Assembly: GCA_964247055.1 (NCBI GenBank)
Contig: OZ176058.1
Location: 1,674,001-1,738,000, forward strand
Direction of reading: 5' to 3'
DNA length: 64,000 bases
DNA from: Paragordius varius
Lineage: Eukaryota > Nematomorpha
Of the stretch, positions 22,996-35,172 are shown in pieces (within the stretch, counting starts at the first letter, position 1; every line of letters begins with the position of its first letter). A model generated the notes under the pieces. It had not been told where the DNA came from, did no database searches, and worked only from the letters and a program-made list of their open reading frames with translations. The position numbers and the translations under genes are program-made.

Positions 22996-23959
22996 ATCCT
23001 AGTGTTTAATCGATAAGGTAATAGACAAATAAAATTATATTATGGTAAAATGTAAATAATTAACTTAACTTTCAGGTTACATTTTACCAGCAAAAACTTG
23101 ATATATATGATTTAAATATCAATTGTTCATTTCACTCGTGTTTTGGAGTTGTACCTCTTAAAATTAAAAAAATATAGAAACCTTAAGCTTTAATACATGA
23201 GAAGCATGTTTGATTATAAGATATTATCTAAAATAACTTTCAAAACTGTGTATATTTATGATGAGCTCTAAGATGACTACCCAATATGTCATAGCGGACA
23301 AAAAGCGAAAAAAGTCATGAAGTTTTTAATAGCTTTCGTTACTGTATTTACAAACATATTTAAACATATAAGTTACCATTTAGTTTGTTGAAATTACGAG
23401 TGGTAACACCACCAGATAGTTGGGTTAGAGTACATAAATATAAATAGATGTAAAATAAAAGGACAAAATATTTTTGATTTTTAACATACATTTCGATACT
23501 TTTAAAAAACTTGAAACCGAAAATAATTAATTATAAATATAGCTGTTTATTCAACAGTTCAAAAAAGGCAAAGTTCAATTTTTTTTTGTTTTTAAAAAGA
23601 ACATTAGCTTTAGAATGATGCAATAAATCATGATATGTTATGTAAGGTTTAATTGGTTTTGAAAGGTAGTACATTATGTGTGCACTCTTAAATATATTTA
23701 ATAGTTACAAAGAGAAGTTGTTTTTTTGGCTTAATACCAAAATTATAATTACTTAAATGTTAAAATAAGAGGGACATTGAATAATAAAATTTTAAACATT
23801 TATTACATTAGCCAGCATGCCGCCTACAAAAAAATTGAAATAATTTGCAAAAATATGCTTAAAAGGCTTAACGAAATTGAAATATCTTAAATAATAATTT
23901 TTCTGATTCGGTCTACTTAATTGGCAAAAATTAGTAAAAATTGTTAAGATGTGTTTGAT

Positions 23960-24075
23960 TTTTTTCAATATTACGTTTCAATCAATAAATTAGTTATAAA
24001 AGCCCGCCTAATAAGTCAAATGCCCGCAAGATTTTTTAAGTGAAAAATGCGGCCCGCTATGCCATTTGGGACACT
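23960..24075 (-). mobile_element. hAT-MITE terminus specific to U2
   Basis: On the minus strand it starts CAGGAGTGTCCCAAATGGC, then GCGGGCCGCATTTTTCACTT. The corresponding backbone in U1 (around 9515) and U4 (around 39955) goes directly into GCATTAAAGAGGG without it. The opposite end is unclear, perhaps near 23790. Confidence 0.5.
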
Positions 24076-24914
24076 CCTGCATTAAAGAGGGCTATTGAGG
24101 CCATTTCGTTTTTAATATGTATTTAAGTTTATCGCAAAATGTACACTTTATAGCAAATAACAATAAATTTTGAAATCGTGATGATTTTTAACAAGAATTG
24201 GAGTGATAGAAAAACCTAAAGCTGATTCAATTTGATTTTGTTCCGGATTTTACGAGGTATTAACGAAATTAATTTAAATAATATTCAAATGTTCTTGGAA
24301 CATATTAGATGTATATTGTTTGGTTTAATAGGTGATATATTTTTATATAATTTTACAATTTATTCTAAACTTACCTTATCGCTTTTGTCCACGGTGACAT
24401 ATTGGGGTAGTTTTATATCCCAGAGCTAAATCTTGTACATGTTATTTGAGTTTATATTTAATTATCAAACTGAACTCCATTAGAAAAATAATAATTTTTT
24501 ACAGTTTTGCAACTTTTGGACTCATGGGCCAACTCCCAAACACGTTTGAAACGAACAGCTGACATTCAATGAATATAAAGTTTTTGCTGGTTAAATTTAA
24601 CCTAGCTTACTTAAGTTTACGGTTTTTTTTAACCATAATATACATTTATTTGCCTATTGTATTTAAAATTTAAAAAAATATTAAAAAAAGGGATCTTTCA
24701 TCGTATTAGTTACATATTTAATTGCACACTATTTTCTCTCCAATTTTTTAATTAAATGTAGCTAATAAAAAGAAAAAATCTAAAGCCATTTAAGATACTA
24801 AAACGGCTTATAATAGCTATTGTCTCTAATGTACAACATTTACCATTCATATGCAAATAATGATAGGTTCTAAAATTAAGTTTCATTTAAATTTTGGCAA
24901 ACTGTATTTAAGAC

Positions 24915-25193
24915 CAGTAGTTGCCAAAAGGGGGCGAAGGGGGCGTGGAAATTCGGATAATTCAATCAAAAAAAATCAGAAACAAATCAAAGATTAATGA
25001 GATTTCAAGTGCCAATTATCAAGATTTAGATTTAAATAATTGTACAAACAAGAATTTCATTGTTTTAGATTTTTATAATATTAAATAAATTTCCATTTTT
25101 ATGTGTTTTTTTGGAGAAGGAAGGGGTGGAGTTGTGCAAGCTTGATTTTTCCAATTAAATGGGGTGTGAACAACAAAGGGTTGGGAAACATTC
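24915..25193. mobile_element. hAT-type MITE (CAGTAGTTGCCAA), U2 copy
   Basis: It is flanked by the perfect 8-bp duplication TTTAAGAC (24907-24914 and 25194-25201). The ends are CAGTAGTTGCCAAAAGGGGG and the inverse of GAATGTTTCCCAACCC. The U4 ortholog is 43887-44114. U1 (around 14787) appears to be the empty site. Non-coding. Confidence 0.8.
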
Positions 25194-25572
25194 TTTAAGA
25201 CAAAAGGAATAACCAAATTATCAAAAACGTCTTTTAGCATAACCTTTTTTACAAAAAAGATATAACCTTTTTGAGAATAGTTTTTTTTGAAGAAAAATTG
25301 GTAGCTTCTTCACTTTACTAAACAATAGACGCTAAAATATTACTTGGATTACAATACTATTAAAATTTTAGCCATTTAAATTTTAAACAAACGTTTAAGC
25401 GATTTTAGACAGATTAGCACGTAATGAAATCTTTTCAATAAGCCAAATAAGATGTGATAAGCCAAAATATTATTTACAGATAAATTTTTTAATGATTATC
25501 TATAAATAATTCCCATATAATAATAATTTTCGGAAAAAGCAATACAGATCCCATTGTATATATCCTATTAAA

Positions 25573-25845
25573 CAAGATGTTTCCAACACAAATAACTTTA
25601 CAGGCCGCCTTTTCAACTCAAAAACTCAAAGAGCCAAATTTGAAATATATATATATATATATGGGCATCCATAAATAATAATTACATTTCAAATACAAGA
25701 CTGCAAAATGCATTATAACAATTATTTACTTGTTTCCACCATTGGATAGACTTATTTAGATTGTTGTGGTAATAACATTTTGGAAATATTTTTTTGCATA
25801 TTTTTGCAAATTAGAAATTTCTAAATTTTTCGCGGTCGCGAATTG
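25573..25845. mobile_element. hAT-type MITE (GCGGGCCGC family), U2 copy
   Basis: Ortholog of 15212-15433. It begins CAAGATGTTTCCAACACAAA and ends near CGCGGTCGCGAATTGAACTC. It contains a short (TA)n tract at 25647-25661 and an ATGGGCAT..ATAAATAATAATTA segment shared with the U4 copy. Confidence 0.65.
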
Positions 25846-26106
25846 AACTCTAAACATACATTGTATGGTAATAATTTATTGATAAATACAAATCATAAAA
25901 TAGAGCATTTGCTGGATAAGGAGAATTGAGATGAGGCTTGCTTGCATTTAAGAAAAATATAATACGATATCAATTAAGATATTTATAGAAAAATTACAAT
26001 ATGATTTTATAAACAATGATCGTTTCACAACATTTGTAATTAATAACTTTTGACGTAGCTTTTGGAATAAAAAAAAGTTTTATATAGATAATTGGTATTA
26101 GCTTAA

Positions 26107-26398
26107 TTACAGTAAAACTGAAATTATACGGGCAACACGTAAAAATATAAAGCAAATATTTATTTCTAAAAGACAACCATACTTTTTAAATCATGACTTA
26201 TTTCATACTCATTGTTTTAAATAGCAAAGTGTGAAATAGGGATATATATTACTAACACAATAAATCATATATTTTACAATTGTAACTAAATAGCTTATAT
26301 ATAGAATTAAATTTAAAAAAGTATGGTTGTCTTTTAGAAAATAATATTTGTCTTTATATTTTTGTGTTTTCTCCGTATAATTTCATTTTTTACTGTAA
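26107..26398. mobile_element. MITE-3 copy, best-preserved palindrome
   Basis: The arms of about 85 bp pair almost throughout. The left arm begins TTACAGTAAAACTGAAATTA and ends AAAAGACAACCATACTTTTT. The right arm begins AAAAAAGTATGGTTGTCTTT and ends TCATTTTTTACTGTAA. The loop is about 110 bp. Orthologs or relatives are at 45041-45335 (U4), 29215-29280 (right arm only) and 56056-56314. Non-coding. Confidence 0.85.
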
Positions 26399-27734
26399 AA
26401 ATTTACTAAATAAATAAATAGATTATTTTTAAAAAGTTTTCGAATATAAATGATATAAAATAAAAAATTTAATCATGCGAATTTATGTATATTGCAAACA
26501 AATGCATTTTCAGCTGTGTAACCAATGTATTGGAAGCCATCTCAATCCTCATTTTGTTTTCAGAGATCAAAGAGTATTCTACTAATTACAAAAATATCCA
26601 ATTTTAAAAACGCAACCTAAAAAGCAAAAAAATTGATTAATAAATATATCTTTATTAATTTGATTGATAGAATTGTAGTGGTATTTATTAGAAAAAGAGA
26701 ACATATAATATAAAATTAAGCTGGAAATAAAAGCAAATTTAATTGAAAAGAAAAGCTAAGGACGAGCTTAGGGGTTCATAAAATACTTAGTTCCTGTAGT
26801 TTGCAATTTAGAAAACAAGATTACATATATAGACGTCGAGTGATGTAAGTACCTATGATTGTGACAGAAAAAAATTAGCCTGTGAAGGATAACATCGGCA
26901 TCCTATATATTTATAAATATATATTTACTTTGTGTGATAATAATTTTTACCTAAAATATTAAAGATATCATACTGCCTCTCTTTACAAGGTTCGAAGCGG
27001 TGCTCATCAGTTTAACGGCCACATTTCCAAAAAATAAAATACTCAGAAAAATATTTTATTGAATTTAAAACATGAAAATCAAGTTTTTCTAGTTGTTCCA
27101 TTGCTAAAAACTCTTTGAACACGTAATTTTAAAATAAAACAATCTTTTATTGTTAACGGAATGTGGGAATAATAATATTTAACGATAAATAATAATCTCC
27201 TGTTTTACCATCAAATAAAATATAAACAACAGATATAATTTTTCTGATTAAATTAAGACGTGGTAAAAGAGGGAGAATCGATATCCAAAATTAATCTTTT
27301 GGCTATTTAAAATGAACTTTATAAATAAAGTTATATATTAGCACATCCAAATTAGATTTAAATTTATTATTATAAAAAAAATTAAAATTATTATAAAAAT
27401 TTATAAAATGGAATTAAGTCCTAAGATTAATTACTTTCAAAAAAGCTAATATTTATTTATTCTTTAAAATATTAACTATTATTTAAATTATATAGTATGG
27501 TTATTTTTAAAATTTTTAATATCCATAATCACAATCGTATGTTATATAAATCAAACTAAACGAAATGGATTATAAAATAAAATTTAAGAAATTTATGAAC
27601 TACTATGACCAATATAATTGCAATAAATTAAATTTTATTTTTGACAAAGCTTCAGATAAATCTTCCGTATTTCGGCAATAAACTAGCTAAAAATGTTACA
27701 ATAAATAGTTATTTTTACAGTCTTTTGTTAATGC

Positions 27735-27788
27735 CAATACATTTTTCAAATGCGGCCTGCAAAGCGGTTTTTTTTGGAGACCCCTGCT
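27735..27788 (-). mobile_element. hAT-MITE terminus, U2 ortholog of 17646-17747
   Basis: The sequence TTGGAGACCCCTG at the right end is preceded by a shortened TTCAAATGCGGCCTGCAAAG. The GAATCGAAAAAT part present in U1 is deleted. Confidence 0.5.
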
Positions 27789-27826
27789 TAGATGATCCAT
27801 ATATTTGGTTCAAAAATATAAGAAGT

Positions 27827-28148
27827 TTTACAGTATAAAGTTGAATTTGGGCACGTAAAAGATACAGTAAATTGGAAATTATACCAACAAAATGTAAAAT
27901 TATGAAAACAAATATTTTTAAAAATAACCATACTTTTTTTAACCTTAATTATTCTATAAGCTATTTAGTCATAAATGTAAGGCCTAAATTGATTGTACTG
28001 TTAATATATATCTCTATTCCACACTCTACTATTATAAACAATGAGTTATATTAAAATAAATCAAAATGTATATATATGGTTCTCTTTTAGAAAAAAATAT
28101 TTGTCTTTATATTTTCACGTCTTGTGTGTATAATTTCAGTTTTTACTT
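27827..28148. mobile_element. MITE-3 copy, U2 ortholog of 17803-18121
   Basis: TTTTACAGTATAAAGTTGAATTT opens the left arm and GTGTATAATTTCAGTTTTTAC closes the right arm. Inner arms AACCATACTTTTTTTAA and TATGGTTCTCTTTTAG are inverted but worn. Confidence 0.75.
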
Positions 28149-28790
28149 TAATAGCCAAATATTAGTTTAAAAAACACATCCATACTTTTCAAAACTTATA
28201 ATTGCTATATTTAATTAGATACATTAAAATGATTGATTAAAAATTTCGTCTCTATCCTCCGTGTAACTAAAATAGATGAGCTATATAAAAGGTTTTTAAT
28301 TATTAATGTTAAAAAATATGGTCTTTTGGTTTTTACGTTTAATGCGTAAAATTCCATTATTAACTGTAAATATATTTTTGGTGGATTGTATTTACAATTA
28401 TTACCAAATTTTATGATTATACTTAATACACCAATGGTATTAAACTTAATAAAATGTAAAAAACACAATTAATATATTTTAAATGATTGGTAATTTAAAA
28501 TTACTGAATTTAAATACACTTGGATGCTTGATAATAAAGTGTGATAATTGAAAATAAGTTTCGTGATTGTATAAATAAAGCTATAATTATTTATAAAAAA
28601 ATACACGCAACAGTATTAAGATGGCAGATAAGATATTAATAAGAAAAATTGTATGATAGTATGATTGATGGGGATCTATAAATAAATAAATTAATCGAGT
28701 TAACCTTAATTAAATAGCTGTTTACCATATTTGTTATATCCACATTTTTCTCTGAACTAATTAAAGCATTTGCAAACAAATTTTATTTCT

Positions 28791-29214
28791 CAAAGATCGT
28801 AGAGCAAACATTTATATAAATTTGTAAATTTTTCACAGTAGTCCAAATATACTAGATAATTTTAAAATAATACTAAAAATTTACTTTGATGCTTAAATTT
28901 TTTCTAATATCAAAACCTTAGCTCTAATTGCCTTGTTTGATCCACTGGTAACGATTGTAATAAAATTTCTAAATATTTAAGGATGGTATTTAGCATCCTA
29001 AAAAATATGTAGGGTTTCCTTTAATAAATTTTTTTATTTACTTGAAAACAAGTGTTTCCTTAAAAATCTAATGTGAATTTTTTTAGGGTTTCCTTAGCTT
29101 TTTATTCACTCCAAATTTAGGAATCGCTTAAAAAAGCTAAGGAAAGAGGTTTCCTTTTTTTATTCACTCCACTCAATGCCTTTATTAATTTCTGGCTTTA
29201 GCTAGCTTGTTGCC
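28791..29214. other. Sequence unique to U3, with a hairpin
   Basis: I see no gene here. It contains an inverted pair, TTTCCTTAGCTTTTT (29089-29103) and AAAAAGCTAAGGAAA (29130-29144), and two copies of TTTTTATTCACTCC. It may be the scar of the event that joined the two parts of U3. Confidence 0.5.
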
Positions 29215-29280
29215 TTTAGAAAATAATATTTGTCTTTATATTTTTTGCGTTTTGTCCGTAAAATTTCAATTTTTACTGTA
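29215..29280. mobile_element. MITE-3 right arm only
   Basis: The stretch TTTAGAAAATAATATTTGTC to TTCAATTTTTACTGTA matches the right arm of 26107-26398. The left arm and loop are missing; the junction with unique sequence lies at about 29212. Confidence 0.7.
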
Positions 29281-29743
29281 AAAATCTACTAAAATAAATA
29301 TTTTTTTAAAAAGTTTTCGAATATAAATGATATAAAATAAAAAATTTAATTAATCATGCGAATTTATATATATTGTAACCAAATGCATTTTCAGCTGTGT
29401 AACGTATAAGAAGCCATCCAAATCCTTATTTTGTTTGTAAAGATCAAGCATTATTGTACTATTTACAAAGAAAATTAGGATTTTAAATACGTAACTTAAA
29501 AGGTACAAAAAAATTGATGAATATTAAAAATTATATCTTTTTAATTTGACTAATAACAATTGAATGAATTGTAGTGTTACCAGTTTAATTGTTCATTAAT
29601 ATCTTGTTGCCTCGAACGAGAAACTCGCTCAAAAATATAGTAATCTTAACATAGTAGTTCTTAAATATTGGGGAAAAAATTATATTCACTAAATTTTATA
29701 TCATAGTACCAATAATATAGCGTAATTATTGTATTTCAACAAT

Positions 29744-29815
29744 AAATTAGCACCTAGAATTAGGTTCATAGCCTTTATTATACTAAATTGATATGGCTAT
29801 TTGGCTTTTATAAAA
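29744..29815 (-). repeat. Worn copy of the ATG8-exon-tail repeat, U3
   Basis: Plus-strand GCACCTAGAATTAGGTTCATAG is followed by CTATTTGGCTTTTATAAAA. It parallels 16145-16215 and the array at 46.6-48.6 kb. Non-coding. Confidence 0.55.
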
Positions 29816-29847
29816 TGTTATGGCTATATATATATATATATTAAATT

Positions 29848-30145
29848 GACAAAATAAACCCCGAGATACACCTGATCGGCATGTGCCTCAAAATGAAATT
29901 ATCATACTTTGGTCACATTACCAGAACTAATGACTTGGAATTCCAACTAATGACAGTCAAGGAGGTCGAAGGATCCAGAAAACGTGGACGCTGCAAGATG
30001 CGCTGGATCGAAAACCTAACCTAAGAAACCAATCTCTCTTTACAACAGTTAACATCACTCACTTACAATCGAATATACTGGAAAAATACACCTTCGAAAA
30101 AGCAATAAATCGGCAACGATCTTTGCTGCAATAATAATATAATAA
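29848..30145 (+). mobile_element. 3' end of a LINE (non-LTR retrotransposon)
   Basis: The open stretch reads MCLKMKLSYFGHITR, then EFQLMTVKEVEGSRKRGRCK, then MRWIENLT, stop, and continues ETNLSLQQLTSL..NRIYW. 'KLxYFGHxxR...VEGxRxRGRxxxRWxxN' is the hallmark of the C-terminus of many animal LINE reverse transcriptase proteins. A stop follows ENLT, so it is dead. A short AATAATAATATAATAA tail ends it. It is GC-richer than its surroundings and sits where U1 has MITE-1, so it is a unit-specific, 5'-truncated insertion. Confidence 0.8.
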
Positions 30146-31374
30146 GAAAATGTGTATACCTTTAAGTTTGATATTTATGCAAGCAATACATTAATAATAT
30201 ACCACCCCATATAAAATATATAAAATATTTCAACCAATTCATCTGATTAATTTGACAAAGAGAGCATATAATATAGATTTGAGTTGGTAATAAATGCAAA
30301 ATTAATTGAAAAGAAAATCTAAAGACGAGCATAGGGGTTCATAAAATACTTAGTTCCTGTAGTCTGTAATTTAGAAAACAAGAGTATATATATAGACGTA
30401 TTGAGTAATGCAAATACCTATGATTTTGATTGAAATTATAAGATTTACAGCGTGTTTTAAACGCTTACATTTGTATTCTAAATAATTATAAAAAAATTTA
30501 CTTTATTTGATAATAAAAAATATTACCTAAAATATTAAAGATATCATACTGCCCCTCTATACAAGGGTCAAATCGGCGCTCATGAGTTTAACGGCTGCAT
30601 TTTCCAAAAAAATATAAAATACTGAGAATTAATAAATATTTTATTGAATTTAAAACATGAAACTGAAAATAAACTCATCAAACAATAAAATTCATCAAGT
30701 ATTCCTAGTTATTTCATTGCGTAAAATTTTTTGAACAAGTTATTTTAAAATAAACCAATCTTTTATTGTTAAGGAAATGTATAAATAAATATTTAACGAT
30801 AAATAATACTCTTTCTGATTTACCATCAAATAAAATATAAACAACAGATATAATTTCTCTGATTAAATTAAGACGTGGTAAAAGAGGGAGAATTAAATCC
30901 AAAATTAATCTTTTGACCATTTAAAATGAACTCAAATTCTTATTTATATTTTTATAATAAAGTTTTATATTAGTATAAATGATTAAAGTATTTCATCCAA
31001 ATTGATTTTAAATTATTTTAATTTATATGCGAAAAATTTAACTTAAAGCCAAAAATTTATGAAATGGGAGGTCCTGGAGTTCAATTTCGTTTAATTTTTT
31101 AAGCAAAAGGCTTAATATTATTATTTAAATTTATAGTATGGTTTTTAAAATTTTTAAGATCCGTAATCACAATCGTAGGTTATTCAAATCATACTAAACG
31201 GAAACGAATTATAAAAAAATTAAATTTGGGATAGCTATTATGACCAATTTAGTTGCAATTTCTAATTTTATTTTATTTCATACAAAGCCTCACATAAATC
31301 TATGAATTTTGGCAATGAACTAGCTAAAAATGTTAGAATAAATAATATTTTTACAGTCTTTTGTTACTGCCAAT

Positions 31375-31452
31375 ACATTTTTCAAATGCGGCCTACCGGA
31401 TTTTTCGATTCAAAAATGGGCCCGCGAAGCCATTTGAGTTGGAGATTCCTGC
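31375..31452 (-). mobile_element. hAT-MITE terminus, U3 ortholog of 17646-17747
   Basis: It carries GGCCTACCGGATTTTTCGAT and GGGCCCGCGAAGCC followed by TTGGAGATTCCTG, a diverged CAGGGGTCTCCAA end. Confidence 0.55.
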
Positions 31453-31511
31453 TTAGATGATCGATGTATTTGTGACAAAAAATATCCAAAATTGATGTAT
31501 TTATAAGAACA

Positions 31512-31820
31512 TTTACAGTAAAAGTTGAATTTTAAGGACAAAACGTAAAAAATAATATAAATACCGACAATATGTAAAAATATAAAAAATAGTTTTAAAA
31601 ATAACCATACTTTTTTAAATTTTAATTATTCTATAAGTTATCTAGTTACAAATGTAAGACATAGAATTGATCTTACTGTTTATATATATCTCTATTCTAC
31701 ACTTTACTTTTTTAAACATTGAGTTATATTGAAATAAATCAAGATGTAAATGTGTGGTTCTCTTTTAGAAAAAAATATTTGTCTTTATATTTTTACGTGT
31801 CCGTATAATTCAGTTTTTAC
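31512..31820. mobile_element. MITE-3 copy, U3 ortholog of 17803-18121
   Basis: TTTACAGTAAAAGTTGAATT opens it and CGTATAATTCAGTTTTTAC closes it. It is closer to the U1 copy than to the U2 copy over the inner arms. Confidence 0.75.
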
Positions 31821-32296
31821 TTAAATAGCCAAATATTACTTCAAAACACACATCCATACTTTTTAAAACTTATAATTGCGATTAACGATGTCATTACTAT
31901 CCTCGTTTAGTAACTAAAATAGATGAGCTATATAATAGGGTTGTAATTTTGACCCCCTTTTTTAATAAAGGGGATCAGACCTAGGTCGGACCTTGGACCA
32001 GGTCATACCATATCATTACCAATAATAAATAACTACATAAATATAAACACTTGACTAAATTACATAAAAAATGTTTTTAAATAAAGTATATATTTTTTTA
32101 AAGCATACTTTCACCAATACTAATAATTTAAATTTCTACAATTAACGTTCTCTCATGGAATCATACATAAAAACTTATAGAAAGTTTACATCACTGAATA
32201 AGACAAAATATGGAATTAATTGTGCTCTAATTATTTACCCAGAAAATTATTGACCTATATTTAAAAAGATTTATCAGTACAAATTCAAATAATCAA

Positions 32297-33150
32297 TTAA
32301 TATTTATTTCATCCGGATCTTCATCATCACTACTGGATGTGTCAATTTCAACATCCAGCCGTGAGTTATATTTAACGGCCAGCAATTTGTTCAAACGATG
32401 TTTATCTAAACGATTGTGCGAAATGTATATATTTTTGCATCGAAAAGTTTCTTTCAACTGCATTATTTGAGGCAGGTTTAAAACTAATTTCCATGACGAA
32501 TGATTTCTTGATAATCGGTAAATGTGCCAATAAACCTCCAGAATTCATCGTCTCTCATATGGTGGTATTTTAGCATTTACAAAATACCTGTTTTCGCCAT
32601 ATATTTCAGAATCTGTGAATATATTTTATCATAAGGACAATCAATCATTATTAAGACATATATATTTTAGAGCATGAAGTGCTTTTGTAGTGTCCTCGTT
32701 ATTCAAATCCTTCTTTCAACATAGGTACAAACGAGCCAAGAGAACTAAATCCTTTGTCTTTTGCTCTTTACGCCTTTCATAATATTGTACTGATTTTTTT
32801 TAACTGATCTCCAAAAACAGTACTTAAACAGAGTTTCACATTTCTTCCATGTATCATATATATTTGTTATAAGGGAAGTATCAGCCTCCAAATATCTTTT
32901 ATAATTGGCTCCATTATGTTATAGATATAATTGGCAGTCTTACTATGATAAGATGTGTCGTTAATAAAAAATGATTTTTGGGATCCTTGGCCAATAATAA
33001 TTAATTGTTTGATCCTCCCTACAGCTATTAGTAAAGGAATCGACGATAAATGAAATATTATTTTTACATATTCCATCAACTTCTATTTTTATATTTTCAT
33101 AACATAAATCTAGTAATTCATTGGAAATATGTTTTCTATTTGGAATATTC
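32297..33150 (-). pseudogene. hAT-D transposase remnant, copy 3
   Basis: The DUF659-like part includes SKTANYIYNIMEPIIKDIWR (32960-32870), and the hATC part includes NKLLAVKYNSRLDVEIDTSS. It has more frame breaks than copy 2: the hATC stretch is interrupted near 32430. Same family and partial content as 18624-19470. Confidence 0.8.
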
Positions 33151-33345
33151 GGTTTTAAACTATGAATGAAACTCCGTTTGTTTTAACTATGTTAAGAGTT
33201 GAGGCTTTAAAAATAAATTTTACTAAATGTTTCTGATTTTAAGATTAAACTTAAGAAATTGAATACTTAGCTTGCTTTCGACCATCACCTTCTCTCATAT
33301 AATTTATTTTGTGAACTTCTTTTAGATGTTTATTTATTTGGTTTT

Positions 33346-33352
<7 letters not shown>

Positions 33353-33384
<32 letters not shown>
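33353..33384. repeat. (TA)n microsatellite inside hAT-D copy 3
   Basis: The tract is longer than the matching ones at 786-804 and 19677-19697 in the other hAT-D copies, so it has expanded since duplication. Confidence 0.9.
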
Positions 33385-33387
<3 letters not shown>

Positions 33388-34688
33388 AATTGCGTTTTTT
33401 GCTTGATTTTTTGATCGAAAAATTTCCACAAGGCTTATTTCAGTATGATTAGGAAAGAAAAGATGTGTTTTTATGATATTTAGAAGAAAATAATATATAT
33501 ATAAATAATATAATTCTCCTAAAAATTGTAAAATTAAAAAATAAAAAAATTAAAAAAAATGGCCTATGTCATTTTTTACGTGGTAGGTCATGACCCTAGG
33601 TCATTAACTAATGGGCACAACCTTAGATATATATAAAAGGTTTTTAAATATAAATATTAAATAATATTGTCTTTTTGGTTTTGTTTTATGCGTAAAATTC
33701 CATTTTTTTACTGTAAATATTTTTTTGATAATTTTACCTAATATAATTAGATTTCATGATTATACTTAATACGCAATGATATTAAACTTTAATACAATGT
33801 AAAATATATAATTAATCTAATTTAATATGATGGGTAATTTATAATACGACAGTATTAAGATGGCAGATTAGAATACGTTAGTAATATCTCTTGTTCTGTG
33901 ATGGGGAAATATAAATATTAAATTAATTAAGTTAACCCTAATACAATAGGTATTAACCATATTTGTTATCCACATTTTCTTTTGTACTAATAAAAGCATT
34001 TGAATTAACAAATATCAATATTTTTTTAGCTTTCAAGCGTTAGTCATCATCTATTTTTGAAAATTAAAATTTTTGGCTATATAAGCATATATATATTATG
34101 AATAATTATTTTATTCATCAAAGAAGAGTTATATCTAGCTTTTCTTAATTATTACACTAGAAAACAAATTTTTCTGCCACTCGAGTTTTTTACAATATAT
34201 GATATTTATTATTTTTACGATAAATCTGAAATAAAATTTATAATTACACCTAAGAATTTTGTATAATTTGATTTTTTGATTATGCGCCCTTTTATTAGAA
34301 TTTAATTAAATGTAAATCTTAAATATACAACATATGCCCGTTAGTCAAATATCATTCGAAAGAGTAATTAAAACGTTTTACGATTGTTATTATTGGACAT
34401 AGGCGACAAACGCGCTAAGCGATAGTGTTTTTATTAATTAATATATCTATAAAAATAATGGATGAAAATGGTTCAAACTTTGTCTAGATGGCAATGAAAC
34501 CCCAAAAAAGATAACATAAGAAGTTTTTGATTAAAACACTTATTTATTGCTTTTATGTCCTTTTAAGTTTTTTTGTTTATAAAAAAATTACCATCATAGC
34601 AATATTAATTTATTTTTTTAGGAGGCTTATAATTCCAAAGACTAGAAACAAAGTTTAAACTATTTTTTATTTTTCTAATGATTATGTA

Positions 34689-35172
34689 CAGTCATGAATT
34701 TTTTCTAACAACAAAAAAGTTAATTGTCTATTTTTAATTTTTTAAGGGAAAGAGCCCAATAATATTAACCATATCCTATTCTTTAAAAAAGTAAAAGATG
34801 TGTGAGGGAAGGGCGTCAGAAATGTAAAAATAAAAATACACTAACAACCTACCCTTATCTTAAAATATTGTTAAAGGGAAATAATAATAATTTTTTCTGC
34901 AGCAAAATTTTATAACTATTTTTTTCAAAAAATTTGTTATTTTAAACAAAACAAATTAATTACGTCAATTAATTTTGTATAGATAAAATTCAATAACTTT
35001 TAGTGAAGGGTTAGTTGTTAGTGTTTTTTATTTTTTACCGAAAATTCCCAACGCCCTTCCCCCACACTTCTTTTATTTTTTTGATGTGATATGGTAAATA
35101 TTATTGGGCCCTTTTTTAGAAATCAAAATACACAATTAAAAAATTTTTTGCAAAATGAAAGATTTATGACTG
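34689..35172. mobile_element. Mariner-derived MITE, U4 copy
   Basis: It starts CAGTCATGAATTTTTTCTAA after TA and ends GATTTATGACTG. It shares GGGAAGGGCGTCAGAAATG and CAACGCCCTTCCCCCACACT with the TIR arms of 1511-4751. It is the ortholog of 5301-5974 without the SINE-like insert. Non-coding. Confidence 0.85.

Larger units (their letters stand above)
19948..28277. repeat. Tandem segmental unit U2
   Basis: This is the second unit copy, about 8.3 kb. Relative to U1 and U4 it lacks the stretch equivalent to 4800-7460: the text jumps near 20450 from the 34130-like sequence to the 7460-like sequence at 20570. It is the clean reference for several insertion sites: mariner (20401) and hAT-C (around 24715). 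Segments without separate entries (19948-21348, 21615-22446, 22996-23960, 24076-24914, 25194-25572, 25846-26106, 26399-27734) are A+T-rich backbone with no gene I can support. A (TA)n tract lies at 25647-25661. Confidence 0.85.
28278..31935. repeat. Tandem segmental unit U3, internally deleted
   Basis: The unit starts at the empty hAT-D site and follows the 19960-20350 type sequence to about 28790. Unique sequence follows to about 29210, then it rejoins the unit within a MITE-3 right arm (29215) and runs on as the 26400-28270 and 15700-18257 type. Some 6 kb of the usual unit is absent, including the exon seen at 8266, 21349 and 38696. Segments without separate entries (28278-28790, 29281-29743, 30146-31374) are backbone with no gene seen. 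Confidence 0.8.
31936..33625 (-). mobile_element. hAT-D element, copy 3, at the U3/U4 junction
   Basis: TAGGGTTGTAATTTTGACCC begins it after CTATATAA; CACAACCTTA ends it before a TATATATAA-like repeat. It has the same internal deletion and arrangement as 18266-19947, so this is the same insertion spread by duplication of the units. Remnants of the hATC domain (32540-32297) and DUF659 part (33150-32870) are present but broken. Plus-strand CATCATCACTACTGGATGTG is the acidic C-terminal tail. Confidence 0.85.
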
